Assembly (NCBI RefSeq): GCF_041261205.1
Contig: NZ_JBGCCH010000002.1
Span: forward strand, 711,191 to 775,190
Origin: Catenulispora sp. MAP5-51
GTDB taxonomy: Bacteria > Actinomycetota > Actinomycetes > Streptomycetales > Catenulisporaceae
Reading direction: 5' to 3'
Length of the DNA stretch: 64,000 bases
Part shown: piece after piece, positions 16,194 through 24,565 of the stretch
Layout of the letters: each line of letters opens with the position of its first letter
How positions within the stretch are numbered: the stretch's first letter is position 1
Position numbers and translations under genes: made by a program
The notes under the pieces: generated by a model
Told to the model about the DNA's origin: nothing
Seen by the model: the letters and a program-made list of their open reading frames with translations, nothing else
The model's database searches: none

Positions 16194-16766
16194 ATGCCGA
16201 CCTCGAAGCAGCACGTCCTGGACGCCGTCGGACCCCGCCTGCGGGAGCTGCGGCGCCGCCGCGGGCTGACCCTGGCCGAGCTGGCCGAGCGCACCGGGAT
16301 CAACGAGAGCACGCTGTCCCGGCTGGAGGGCGGCAGCCGCAAGCCGACGCTGGAGCTCCTGCTCCCCCTCGCCGAGGTCTACGCCGTCCCGCTCGACGAA
16401 CTGGTCGGTGCGCCGCGCACCGGCGACCCGCGCATCCACCCGCGCCCGGTGACCCGGCACGGCATGACCCACATCCCGCTCAGCCACCCCGGCGGCGTCC
16501 AGGCCCACAAGCTCCTCATCCCGCCCCGGCCCGGCGTCGAGCCCGACCCGAAGACCCACGAGGGCTTCGAATGGCTCTACGTCATCAGCGGCCGGCTGCG
16601 CCTCCTGCTCGGCGACCAGGACCTGGTGCTCAAGCCGGGCGAGGCCGCCGAGTTCGACACCCGCGTCCCGCACTGGCTCGGCGCCGACGGAGACCAGACC
16701 GTCGAGCTCCTGATCCTGTTCGGGAAGCAGGGCGAGCGCGCGCATCTCAAGGTACGTACGGCCTGA
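16194..16766 (+). CDS. XRE-family regulator with C-terminal cupin domain
   Basis: A 190-residue regulator. Residues ~10-65 are an XRE helix-turn-helix (LRELRRRRGLTLAELAERTGINESTLSRLEGGSRKPTLELLLPLAEVY). Residues ~105-185 are a cupin barrel (HEGFEWLYVISGRLRLLLGDQDLVLKPGEAAEFDTRVPHWLGA). This is the DNA-binding plus cupin type seen in regulators of small-molecule metabolism. An in-frame ATG 8 codons upstream is an alternative start. It is divergent from the methyltransferase. A paralogue with the same layout lies at 17730-18440. Confidence 0.88.
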   Translation: MPTSKQHVLDAVGPRLRELRRRRGLTLAELAERTGINESTLSRLEGGSRKPTLELLLPLAEVYAVPLDELVGAPRTGDPRIHPRPVTRHGMTHIPLSHPGGVQAHKLLIPPRPGVEPDPKTHEGFEWLYVISGRLRLLLGDQDLVLKPGEAAEFDTRVPHWLGADGDQTVELLILFGKQGERAHLKVRTA

Positions 16767-16785
16767 TCACCGCGCCGCCAGCCGT

Positions 16786-16800
16786 TTGCACCTACTGCAA
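16786..16800. promoter_or_regulatory. Operator-like inverted repeat before the decayed hydrolase
   Basis: TTGCA, CCTAC, TGCAA: 5-base arms and a 5-base spacer, just before the pseudogene start. Its TTGC half resembles the TTGCC-ATTT-GGCAA site beside the second XRE-cupin gene. Confidence 0.45.
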
Positions 16801-16804
16801 TGTC

Positions 16805-17626
16805 ATGAACTCGCGGTACGGCCATATTCGCACTTCATCGGCAATCTCCGTCATACAGAATGCGTATAGCAATGAGCACCTCAATGCCGCGACTCCTTCA
16901 CCGCCCTGGTCACATAGGCTCGTCAAAGCCCTCGTCGCGATTGTCACCGGCACCCTCGGCGCCGCCCTGTGCGCCGCCGGGACCGCTCAGGCCACTGATT
17001 CCTCCTCGAAGTCCGGCGGTCCGGACGTCAGCGGCCTGAAGCAGGCGCTGAGCAAGGTCGTCGCGGCCGGCGCGCCGGGCGTCTTCACCCGGATCGAGGA
17101 CTCCGTGAACGGGCACGTCACCAAGACCGACGTCTCCGTAGGCACCGGCAACCTGGCCACCGACTCGCCGGTGGACCCGCAGGGCCGGCATCACCAAGAA
17201 CTTCACCGCGGTCATGGTGCTCAAGATGGTCGCCGCCGGCCGCGCGGACCTGGACTCCCCGGCCACCGGCTACCTGCCGGCCGGGCTGCTGCCGGCCGGC
17301 TCGGCGATCACGGTGCGCGACCTGCTCGACCATCGCAGCGGCCTGTACGACTACACCAACGACCTGCTGCACCAGCAGATCACCGGGCCGCTCCACCTGA
17401 GCCAGACCAGCTACGTGGTGCCCCGCACCGGCATCGCGGCCCCGCACGCGGTCGGCTACCTCACCCAGGACGACCCGGCCAAGGGCCTGTCCGACGCCAC
17501 CGACCAGAGCGGCGCCGCCAGGTGACGATCTCGGCGAACGCCTCGAACAACAACAATGTCTTCACCAGCCTGCGGGCCGCGCTGACCCCGGTGTTCTGCG
17601 GGGCCGCCACGGCGCCGAAGAGCTAG
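16805..17626 (+). pseudogene. Decayed serine hydrolase (beta-lactamase/D-Ala carboxypeptidase family)
   Basis: Begins as a normal secreted protein (hydrophobic signal LVKALVAIVTGTLGAALCAAGTAQA, residues ~38-62), then loses frame near 17190. The reading resumes in another frame with ITKNFTAVMVLKMVAAGRADLDSPATGYLPAG and DLLDHRSGLYDYTNDLL, which then jumps directly to a segment (PLHLSQTSYVVPRTGIAAPHAVGYL) that lies over 100 residues later in intact relatives. A stop follows, then the normal C-terminal tail. The SxxK nucleophile reads Gly-Ile-Thr-Lys at the break, so the catalytic Ser is lost. At least one frameshift, one large deletion and one stop: not functional. Confidence 0.85.
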
Positions 17627-17729
17627 GAGGCCGACAGGGGCCTGGCGCTTGGAGGCCCGGCGCCAGGCCCTGCGCTCTCCCCCGAGCTACCGGGGACGGA
17701 TCTTCTCGGGGTTGGCAACCAGCCGCCGC

Positions 17730-18440
17730 CTATCTGCTCGCCGCGCGGATGTGGGCCCGCTCGCCCTGCCGTCCGATGAGGCTCAGGTACTCGACGGACC
17801 CGGCCGACGTGGCGCCGAACCAGTGCGGGGTCCGCGTGTCGAACTCCGCGACCTCGCCCGCCTTGAGCAGCAGATCGTGTTCGCCGAGCACCAGGCGGAG
17901 CGTCCCGTTCAGCACGTAGACCCAATCGAAGCCCTCGTGGGCGCGCAGGTCGGGGGCCTCGTCGTCGCGGCCGGCCGGCCGGACGAACTTGTAGGCCTGG
18001 ATCCCGCCGGGCCTGCGGGTCAGCGGCAGGACGATCGAGCCGTCGCCGCAGGCAATGGGGCGCAGGTGCAGGCGGGGGTCGCCGGTCGGCGGCGCGTCGA
18101 CGAGCTCGTCGAGGGTGACGCCGTGCGCGCGGGCCAGCGGGAGCAGCTGCTCCAGCGTGGGGCGGCGCAGGCCCGCTTCCAGCCGGGACAGGGTGCTGGC
18201 CGAGATGCCGGTCTTCTTCGCCAGGTCGGTGAGGGTGATGTCGCTGCGCTGGCGGAGCCGCTTCAGCCGCGGTCCGACGGCGTCCAGGGTGCGGTCGATC
18301 TCCTCGTGCCCTTCGAGAGCTTCTGAGTCTTCTGCGGCCTCAAGGGCTTCTGGGGCTTCTGGGGCTTCTGGGGCTTCGAGGACTTCCGGGGCTTCGAGAT
18401 CTTCTTGCGCTTCGCGGTTCTGTTCGCGGACTTGCTCCAT
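17730..18440 (-). CDS. XRE-family cupin regulator with acidic repeat N-terminus
   Basis: A 236-residue paralogue of the regulator at 16194. Residues 1-~48 are an acidic tail of EAPE/EALE repeats (LEAPEVLEAPEAPEAPEALEA). Residues ~53-110 are the XRE helix-turn-helix (LKRLRQRSDITLTDLAKKTGISASTLSRLEAGLRRPTLEQLLPLARAH) and ~145-230 the cupin (HEGFDWVYVLNGTLRLVLGEHDLLLKAGEVAEFDTRTPHWFGA). The acidic repeats come from a TCTGGGGCT-type DNA repeat and may be a recent expansion; a start inside the tail is possible. Divergent from an MFS pump with a TTGCC palindrome in the gap, so it probably controls that pump. Confidence 0.87.
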   Translation of the reverse strand: MEQVREQNREAQEDLEAPEVLEAPEAPEAPEALEAAEDSEALEGHEEIDRTLDAVGPRLKRLRQRSDITLTDLAKKTGISASTLSRLEAGLRRPTLEQLLPLARAHGVTLDELVDAPPTGDPRLHLRPIACGDGSIVLPLTRRPGGIQAYKFVRPAGRDDEAPDLRAHEGFDWVYVLNGTLRLVLGEHDLLLKAGEVAEFDTRTPHWFGATSAGSVEYLSLIGRQGERAHIRAASR

Positions 18441-18449
18441 GCGGCCATT

Positions 18450-18463
18450 TTGCCATTTGGCAA
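18450..18463. promoter_or_regulatory. Operator for the XRE-cupin/MFS pair
   Basis: TTGCC-ATTT-GGCAA, a 5-base inverted repeat, 10 bases upstream of the XRE-cupin start and 65 bases before the MFS start. Confidence 0.6.
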
Positions 18464-18527
18464 GGAGGTTTGCGTTTCCGCCGCGCGGTTCGCACGCTGG
18501 CGGCGTACCGCTCGCGAAAGGGAACCC

Positions 18528-20162
18528 ATGCCGACCCCGAAATCACCGGCCCAGTCACCGGACCCCCAGCCACCAAACCCCCAGTCACCGCCCCCGCCGG
18601 CTCTCGACACAGCCGTCCAAGACCCCCGGCAGCGCCGCACCATCCTGGCCGCCGTCTGCATCGCGCTCATGGCAGTCATCGCCTCGGTCTCCGGGCTGAG
18701 CGTCGCGCAGCCGGAGCTGTCCGCCTCCTTCGGCGCCTCGCAGTCCGAGGTCCTGTGGATCATCAACGTCTACACCCTCACCCTGGCCGCCCTGCTGCTG
18801 CCTCTCGGCGCGCTGGGCGACCGCCTGGGCCGCAAGCCGATGCTGCTGGCCGGCTTGCTGGTCTTCGGCGTGGCCAGCGCCGCAGCCGGTCTGGCCGGCT
18901 CGCCGGAGGTCATGCTCGGCGCCCGCTTCCTGAGCGGGGTCGGCGCGGCGATGATCATGCCGGTCACGCTCGCCGTCATCACCTCGACCTTCCCGGAGGA
19001 GGAGCGCGCCAAGGCGATCGGCGTGTGGACCGGCGTCGCCGGCGGCGGGGGCATCCTCGGGATGTTCCTGTCCGCGGCCCTGGTCGACCTGGCCAGCTGG
19101 CGGTGGCTGTTCGTCCTGCCGGTCGCGCTGGTCGTCGCGGCCGGCGCGATGACGCTGCGGGCGGTCCCGAACTCCCGCCGGAGCGCGGCCCATCCCTTCG
19201 ACACGGTCGGCGCGCTGACCTCGCTGGTCGCCGTGGTCGGGCTCGTGTACTTCCTGCACCAGGGCCCGGACAGCGGGTGGACCGCGCCCGCGACGCTCGG
19301 GAGCGCGCTGGTCGGGGTCGTCGGCGGGGCCGCGTTCGTGCTCTGGGAACTGCGGAGCGCGGCTCCCCTGCTCGACGTCCGCCTGTTCCGCCGGCGCGGA
19401 CTGGCCGGCGGCTCGATGTCGCTGCTGGCCACCTTCGGGGTGCAGGCGGGCATCTTCGTGGTCCTCTTCCCCTTCTTCCAGGCCGTCCTGGGCTGGTCGG
19501 GCCTGCGCTCCACGCTGGCGATGATGCCGATGGCGCTGCTGATGATGGCCGCCTCGGGCCTGGCACCCCGGCTGGCTGCGCGGATCGGCGGCCGCGCGAC
19601 CATGGCCGCCGGCCTCCTGGTGAGCGGCGCGGGCCTGGTCCTGATGGCCGCCCTGGTCTCGGTCAGCGGCGGCTACCTCGCCATCCTGCCCGGCATGCTC
19701 GCGATGGGCCTGGGCATGGGCCTGACGATGACCCCCGCGACCGAGGCCATCACCAGCTCCCTGCCGCGCGAGAGCCAGGGCGTCGGCTCCGCGCTCAACG
19801 ACGTCACCCGCGAATTCGGGACCGCACTCGGCGTGGCCCTGCTCGGCGCGCTGGTCACCGCCGGGTACCAGAGCGCCGTCGGCCCCCACCTCCACGCGCT
19901 CCCGGCGCACATCGCGGACACCGCGCGCCAGGGCATCGCCAACGCCCTCGCCGCCGCGCCCGAAGCCGGCTCCCAGGCGCACGCGCTGACCCTCGCAGCC
20001 CGCGACTCCTTCGTGAGCGGCTGGCAGAACGCGATGTGGGCCGGCGCGGTCGTGATGGGGATCGCGTTCCTGGCCATCGCGGTACCGGGCTCGCGGCGGC
20101 GGTCCGAGTCGGCGGGTGCTGACACACCGGTGGACGGTGAACTCGTCGCCGGGCCGCGGTGA
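18528..20162 (+). CDS. MFS drug efflux transporter (DHA2/EmrB-QacA type)
   Basis: A 544-residue pump with about 14 membrane segments after a proline-rich cytosolic tail (residues 1-40). Signatures: PELSASFGASQSEVLWIINVYTLTLAALLLPLGALGDRLGRKPML (motif A GDRLGRKP), RFLSGVGAAMIMPVTLAVI (motif B), and GVWTGVAGGGGILGMFLSAALVDLASWRWLF (motif C). The ATG follows GAAAGGGA. Divergent from the XRE-cupin regulator. Export of a drug or of an endogenous metabolite are both possible. Confidence 0.9.
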   Translation: MPTPKSPAQSPDPQPPNPQSPPPPALDTAVQDPRQRRTILAAVCIALMAVIASVSGLSVAQPELSASFGASQSEVLWIINVYTLTLAALLLPLGALGDRLGRKPMLLAGLLVFGVASAAAGLAGSPEVMLGARFLSGVGAAMIMPVTLAVITSTFPEEERAKAIGVWTGVAGGGGILGMFLSAALVDLASWRWLFVLPVALVVAAGAMTLRAVPNSRRSAAHPFDTVGALTSLVAVVGLVYFLHQGPDSGWTAPATLGSALVGVVGGAAFVLWELRSAAPLLDVRLFRRRGLAGGSMSLLATFGVQAGIFVVLFPFFQAVLGWSGLRSTLAMMPMALLMMAASGLAPRLAARIGGRATMAAGLLVSGAGLVLMAALVSVSGGYLAILPGMLAMGLGMGLTMTPATEAITSSLPRESQGVGSALNDVTREFGTALGVALLGALVTAGYQSAVGPHLHALPAHIADTARQGIANALAAAPEAGSQAHALTLAARDSFVSGWQNAMWAGAVVMGIAFLAIAVPGSRRRSESAGADTPVDGELVAGPR

Positions 20163-20195
20163 GGCACGCCCGGTCCCGACGTCTTCAACCCCGTA

Positions 20196-20774
20196 TCAGA
20201 GCACGGCGAGCCGATCCACCACCAACTCCACCCTGCGCTCGACGTCCTCCGGCAGCAGCCGGCCGGCCCGGGTCAGGGTCACCAGGCCGTGCAGGGCCGC
20301 CCAGAACACCTCGGTGAACAGTCCCGGTTCGATGCCTTCCCCCGCTGCCTCGCCAAGGGTTTCCAGCAGGGCGGCGAAGGCGTCCTTGAGAGGCGCCGGG
20401 GTCTCCTCGCTCGCGTAGGTCAGGCCGCCGTCGAGCTGGAACAGGGCGTCGTAGACCGCCGGGTTGCGCTCGGCGAAGTCGAGATAGGCGTAGGCCAGCG
20501 CGGTCACCCGGGCTCGCGGTCCGTCCACCGCCGATGTCGCGGCGCGTATCGCCACCGCCATCTCGGTGGCGCCCTCAAGGGCGACGGCGCCGATGATCTC
20601 GCGCTTGCCGCGGAAGTGGCTGTAGAGGACGGGCTGGCTGTACTCGATGCGCTCGGCGAGCTGGCGGGTGGTGACCGCGTCCCAGCCCTGTTGTTCAGCG
20701 AGTTCGCGGGCTGTCGCGACGATGAGGCGTTCGCGCTGCGAGCGCTCGCGCTGCTTGCGTTCCTGGACCGACAT
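20196..20774 (-). CDS. TetR family transcriptional regulator
   Basis: A 192-residue TetR repressor: RERLIVATARELAEQQGWDAVTTRQLAERIEYSQPVLYSHFRGKREIIGAVA, then a WHG-like C-terminal domain (YLDFAERNPAVYDALFQLDGGL; FWAALHGLVTLTRAGRLLP). Divergent from a DUF1772 membrane protein. Two CTAGC-N3-GCTAG palindromes in the gap are its likely operators; one lies 9 bases from its own start codon, so it should also regulate itself. Confidence 0.9.
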   Translation of the reverse strand: MSVQERKQRERSQRERLIVATARELAEQQGWDAVTTRQLAERIEYSQPVLYSHFRGKREIIGAVALEGATEMAVAIRAATSAVDGPRARVTALAYAYLDFAERNPAVYDALFQLDGGLTYASEETPAPLKDAFAALLETLGEAAGEGIEPGLFTEVFWAALHGLVTLTRAGRLLPEDVERRVELVVDRLAVL

Positions 20775-20782
20775 GCCTCGAT

Positions 20783-20847
20783 TCTAGCACCGCTAGACAA
20801 TCGAGCGGCAGTAGTACTAGCGTTGCCTCAACAGCTAGCGACGCTAG
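20783..20847. promoter_or_regulatory. Two CTAGC-N3-GCTAG operators
   Basis: TCTAGC-ACC-GCTAGA (20783-20797) and CTAGC-GAC-GCTAG (20835-20847); centres 51 bases apart, about five helical turns. A further half site ACTAGCG lies between them at 20817. The second palindrome is just before the ribosome site of the DUF1772 gene. Confidence 0.75.
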
Positions 20848-20863
20848 ATCCGGGGAGGATCCC

Positions 20864-21310
20864 ATGTTCAACGCACTCGAGGTGTTCACCACGGTGGTCG
20901 TCGGCGTGATGGTGGGGGTGGAGTTCGCCGTCGCCGTCATCTTCAAGCGGATCCTCGACGCCCTGCCGGGCGACGCCGGCCAGCTCGGTCATGCCCACGG
21001 CGGCCGGATGCTCGGCGCCGTGATGCCGTTCTGGTACATCGGCTCGGTCGTGCTGGTCGGGATCTGGGCCGCGGGCCACTGGCACCACCACGGCACCGGC
21101 CTGGTCGTCACCGCCGGCGTGCTGCTGATCGTCAGCGTGATCATGTCGGTCCTGCTGCTGGTCCCGATCAACAACCGGAACAAGACCTGGACGCCCGAGA
21201 ACCGCCCCGCGGACTGGCAGCGGCAGCTGGACCGCTGGAACCGCCTGCACTACGTCCGCGTCGCCGACATCATCGCCGCCTTCGCGCTGCTGGTCGCCGC
21301 CCTCGTCTGA
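20864..21310 (+). CDS. DUF1772 family membrane protein
   Basis: A 148-residue protein with four hydrophobic helices (about 5-28, 48-70, 76-100, 128-148), as in the DUF1772 (anthrone oxygenase-like) family. Conserved features include PINNRNKTWTPENRPADWQRQLDRWNRLHYVRVADIIAAFALL, whose W...N-x-x-H-x-x-R pattern is typical. The ribosome site GGGGAGGA is strong. Controlled by the divergent TetR through two palindromes. Some relatives are linked to polyketide oxidation; there is no such context here. Confidence 0.82.
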   Translation: MFNALEVFTTVVVGVMVGVEFAVAVIFKRILDALPGDAGQLGHAHGGRMLGAVMPFWYIGSVVLVGIWAAGHWHHHGTGLVVTAGVLLIVSVIMSVLLLVPINNRNKTWTPENRPADWQRQLDRWNRLHYVRVADIIAAFALLVAALV

Positions 21311-21392
21311 GTCCGACAGCCCTGGCTCGCACCGCCAAGACCCGCACGGCCGTAACCCGCACAGCCCATTCCCAAAAGAAGGAGAGCCACCG

Positions 21393-21472
21393 ATGACCAT
21401 CCAGCTGAACCACACCATCGTCCCCGCCCGCGACCCGCAGGTCTCCGCACACTTCCTGGCCGGGATCCTGCC
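21393..21472 (+). pseudogene. 5' stub of a VOC (glyoxalase) family gene
   Basis: A good ribosome site (AAGGAGA) and a normal start MTIQLNHTIVPARDPQVSAHFLAGIL match the N-terminus of VOC metalloproteins, ending at the point where the family continues with Gly-Leu. After about 26 codons the sequence changes to unrelated DNA. The break probably marks the left edge of an inserted or recombined region. Confidence 0.75.
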
Positions 21473-21479
21473 CAGAGTG

Positions 21480-21682
21480 TGGCACGACCCGAGGCGTCGT
21501 CGAGTCACGACTCCAGGGCCCGGCCGTGGACCCGGAAGAGCGGCCGGTCGTGGAACGAGAACGGCTGGAGGCCGAACTGCGGCTCCGCAGAGGCCAAGCT
21601 CGTCCGGCAACGCTCAGCCGCAGAGAAAGCTCAGCAGGCTGTCGACGACCTCCGGACTCGATTAAGCGTGCGCCACGGATGA
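21480..21682 (+). pseudogene. 3' fragment of a coiled-coil protein gene, frameshifted
   Basis: Two overlapping frames together read as one charged helix: ...RPVVERERLEAELRLR then SAEAKLVRQRSAAEKAQQAVDDLRTRLSVRHG and a TGA. A single frameshift near 21590 joins them. It looks like the C-terminus of a longer protein whose front is missing. The family is not recognised. Confidence 0.45.
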
Positions 21683-21803
21683 TGACTACCACACCGAGCA
21701 GTCCCAAATGCTGGCCGTCCTCGCAGACACCTAGCGCCGCGCACCTTGGGGCCTCATCACTATTCTGCCGCCCTGATTAACCTGGTCGTGACCAGACCAG
21801 GCA

Positions 21804-23099
21804 TCAGCCGCGCCCACGCGTGCCGCGTGTGATCCAGTCCGCGGCGACCCGGCGGTTGGCCGCGTCCACATCGAAGGCCGCCGGATCGAACTGTGCGGCG
21901 TGCTCGATCCCGAGCCAGTCCAGCATCTCCTGGTGATCTGCGGCGCCCGGGTCCGCCAGGGTCTCACGCAGGTCGCGGTAGCCCCAGACGCCGCCGCAGT
22001 CCTCCGGCGGGCAGGCCGCAGCCCCGTCAACACAACGCGGGTAGACGACGCCGGGCTCGGCAGTCACCACAACCTCTACAAGAATCTCGTGCTCCCAGCC
22101 GTCGCCGAAGTCGTATTCGTAGCCGATAACCGCTCCCGCCCCAGCGATGTCGGCCAGGCCCACAGCGTCCTCAGCGACGATGTCCTCGTCGAAGTCCGGA
22201 TCCCGCCGGCCATAACGCGCTTCGCCCACGGTGAACAGGTGCAGATGCGAGTCGGTCCAGCCCAGCGCGGCCTGAAGAACGCCGTGCAGCCGATCCAGCC
22301 GGATCGACGCGGGCACCAGCACCCGCCGCCACACCTGCGGATCGGTGTCATCGAGGCTCACGCGCAGTTGGAACAGTTCCTCGCCGGGTTCGGCACCACC
22401 GCGCCCGGCCATGACGGCGCCCAGCACCGCCCCAGACAACCGGACACGTCCTTCGTCGCCCTCAACCGCTCCCAGAGCACGCCACAGCGCCACGATGTGC
22501 GCCGTGTCACGAGCAGTGATCTCGCGCAGCCGCGCCAGCCGCTCCCGGTCCAGATGATCCAGGACGAACCGCGGGGCGAGATCCGCCCACACAGCGCTCT
22601 GCAACGCCTCGAGCAGTACCCAGTCCCCGGAACCGAGCAGGAACCTCAGCTCCGTACACGTCTCCCGGAAAGCCAACAGCACCAGCGATGTGATCCACCC
22701 GGAAGGCACGACCGCATCCACCGAAATCTTGACGAACGCCTCAAACAACGCCGCGCGCAACCGCTCCGACTCGGACAGCAGCTTCGCGTTCTTCTTCACC
22801 GGCACCAGCTTGCCGCCCACGACACGGACGAGCCCGGCGGCCTTGGCCCACTCGACCAACAGGTTCAGCCTCGGCAACTCCTGGCTGGACTTGGTGCGGA
22901 ACACCCGATCACCGATCACCGGATCGATCCGGTCGGCAGTGCCCAGCAACGGCACGAGCACACGAGCGTCACCCAAGGTGAGCCGCCCGGTCTGGGTCAG
23001 CTTGCGCCCGGCGCCGATCCACTCCACGAGCGCCTGGACCTGCTCCAGCAGAGCCAAACCGGTCTCATCCGGCCCCGCGGCATCTCTCACTCCGCTCAC
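21804..23099 (-). CDS. pRiA4b ORF-3-like protein
   Basis: A 431-residue protein. The C-terminal ~190 residues match the plasmid pRiA4b ORF-3/IS1096 TnpR-like domain: FQLRVSLDDTDPQVWRRVLVPASIRLDRLHGVLQAALGWTDSHLHLF, EYDFGDGWEHEI, CPPEDCGGVWGYRDLRETL. The N-terminal ~230 residues (LALLEQVQALVEWIGAGRKLTQTGRLTLGDARVLVPLLGT) are helical and typical of the longer actinobacterial form. The domain is common in accessory DNA; its biochemical role is not established and no transposase accompanies it here. GTG start chosen because the longer frame reaches into the divergent gene; the GTG at 23090 is an alternative. Confidence 0.82.
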   Translation of the reverse strand: MSGVRDAAGPDETGLALLEQVQALVEWIGAGRKLTQTGRLTLGDARVLVPLLGTADRIDPVIGDRVFRTKSSQELPRLNLLVEWAKAAGLVRVVGGKLVPVKKNAKLLSESERLRAALFEAFVKISVDAVVPSGWITSLVLLAFRETCTELRFLLGSGDWVLLEALQSAVWADLAPRFVLDHLDRERLARLREITARDTAHIVALWRALGAVEGDEGRVRLSGAVLGAVMAGRGGAEPGEELFQLRVSLDDTDPQVWRRVLVPASIRLDRLHGVLQAALGWTDSHLHLFTVGEARYGRRDPDFDEDIVAEDAVGLADIAGAGAVIGYEYDFGDGWEHEILVEVVVTAEPGVVYPRCVDGAAACPPEDCGGVWGYRDLRETLADPGAADHQEMLDWLGIEHAAQFDPAAFDVDAANRRVAADWITRGTRGRG

Positions 23100-23181
23100 T
23101 TCGCCATCGTCGCACGTGCACCTACAGCCGAACCTTCTGTTTCCGCACACGGCATCCGCGCCGCACCGATAGCTTTGAAAC

Positions 23182-23910
23182 GTGAACGAGGACGTCATCC
23201 AGCAAACCCATGCCCTGCGCGCAGACGGACTGGCTCCGAAGGCCATCGCCCGGGCGCTGGGAATCAGCGTCTCCGACGTCACCGCCGCGCTGAACGCCGG
23301 CACGCCGGCCAACGGTATGGACGAGCCGAGGTGCTGGATCAACACGGGCTGGAGCCACCGCGTCGACCTGACCGGCGCACCCCACTGGGCCGCCCACGAC
23401 CGGCCGACCAGCGAGGACGAGGAGGCCGGCGGGCTGGCCGCGATCCTAGTCGCACGCGACGTCAGACATGCCAACAAGGCCCTGGTCGCCGGGTTCCTGC
23501 TGGACGTGTGGTGCCTGGGTGTGAAGAACGCTCTGCCGCCGGACCCCATGACCCCGGCCCACCTCGCCGAACAACGCCACGCCTACTTCAGCGCCCACCA
23601 GGCCCACCACCAGATCCCCGCCGCCCTGGCCCGCGACCTCGTCTTCGGCGCCGAAGCCTACGCCCGCGCCCTCGGCTTCGAGCCCAACGGGGACTTCGGC
23701 GAAGCCGCCGCCGTCCTCGGTGAACCGGAACATCCCTCCCCGATCCGATTCGGCCGTGACGGGAAGCCGTTCTACGTCAACGGTCCCTACGACGACACCG
23801 CGTCCGTCCTGGCAACGCTGCGCCGCACTATTGGTGAGGGCAATTTCGACTTCGCCGTCATCGGACCCTCAAGCCAGCCCCGCCGACGCTTCGGCCGTGC
23901 CCGCGGATGA
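23182..23910 (+). CDS. Helix-turn-helix domain protein of unknown function
   Basis: A 242-residue protein. Residues 5-38 are a small helix-turn-helix (IQQTHALRADGLAPKAIARALGISVSDVTAALN), like those of recombinase or Sigma-70 region 4 proteins. The rest is unassigned: DEPRCWINTGWSHRVDL, ARDVRHANKALVAGFLLDVWCLGVKNALPP and a C-terminal PFYVNGPYDDTASVLATLRRTIGEGNFDFAVIG. The TAGCTT box ends 6 bases before the GTG, so it is probably leaderless. It is divergent from the pRiA4b ORF-3 gene with an 82-base gap, and the two may be a unit. Confidence 0.65.
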   Translation: MNEDVIQQTHALRADGLAPKAIARALGISVSDVTAALNAGTPANGMDEPRCWINTGWSHRVDLTGAPHWAAHDRPTSEDEEAGGLAAILVARDVRHANKALVAGFLLDVWCLGVKNALPPDPMTPAHLAEQRHAYFSAHQAHHQIPAALARDLVFGAEAYARALGFEPNGDFGEAAAVLGEPEHPSPIRFGRDGKPFYVNGPYDDTASVLATLRRTIGEGNFDFAVIGPSSQPRRRFGRARG

Positions 23911-23984
23911 CAGCGGCACCACGCTGGCACCACGCAGAGCGACCTCCTGAAGCAGCACCCTACATTTTCAGTTAACCGCCAAAG

Positions 23985-24350
23985 CTTGGGCGTGCATTAG
24001 CTGCGATCTTGGAATCCGCTCCGGCTCGACCACCCGCGCCAACCGCTGACAGATCAGCCCATGACCATGAAATGCCGCCATCACCAGCGGTTTCCTAGAA
24101 CGGCCACAGCGTAGCCACCGCCGTGGGTCTCGTTCCTCAGGCCACGGTCGGGCCCGGGCAGCCCGAACCATCAGCTCCGCTCCATGCCGCCGACCTGCGG
24201 CGGAGCAATCGAACATAATTCGAAAACACGTTCGCAGGGTGCGTGGGACAGGAAACGTATTCGAGCACTCGGGCCCTGACATGCTGCGGAGCGCCTTGGG
24301 ATAGGCGCTCTGCAACCGCTTTAGACGTGCATCAGCCGCGACCATCGAGA
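23985..24350. repeat. Dispersed hairpin repeat, copy R1
   Basis: The left edge reads GCGTGCATTAGCTGCGATC and the right edge GACGTGCATCAGCCGCGACC in the same orientation, so the element has direct terminal repeats. Near the right end, GAGCGCC...GGCGCTC makes a stem. Blocks GCGTGGGACAGGAAA, TTCGAGCACT and GGGCCCTGACA recur in R2. No convincing gene lies between 23911 and 24565. Confidence 0.6.
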
Positions 24351-24565
24351 CCTCATGCCCAATGTTGATCTACTTCGCGGATGGATGGCTTCACGGGCAC
24401 TCGGCCAGGAGCATGCAGAGGCGAAGCATGCGACAGGCCTCTACCGCGGCGGACGAGACTCGAAGTCGCATTCTCAAGGTGGCCGTCTTCCACAGGATTG
24501 CCAGGCTATCCACAGGTCCTACGACCCGTGTTGCACCCACGGGATCGATAACTGACAGTCGAACC

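Noticed and set aside
18585..19982. A 465-codon minus-strand open frame in the second MFS gene
   Set aside because: Antisense shadow rich in Gln/Arg/Gly/His; the plus-strand product has clear MFS motifs.
24230..24260. Similarity of the R1 block AGGGTGCGTGGGAC to the tRNA-Lys 3' end (AGGGCGCGTGGGAC) as a possible att site
   Set aside because: The match is only about 14 bases, is not at a region edge, and R2 and R3 have weaker matches; chance or shared GC-rich composition is more likely.
23968..24345. A 125-codon minus-strand open frame starting MVAADAR, with a similar start in the frame at 30724-31068
   Set aside because: The shared start comes from the repeated DNA motif in R1 and R2; the rest is not conserved at protein level and has no ribosome site.
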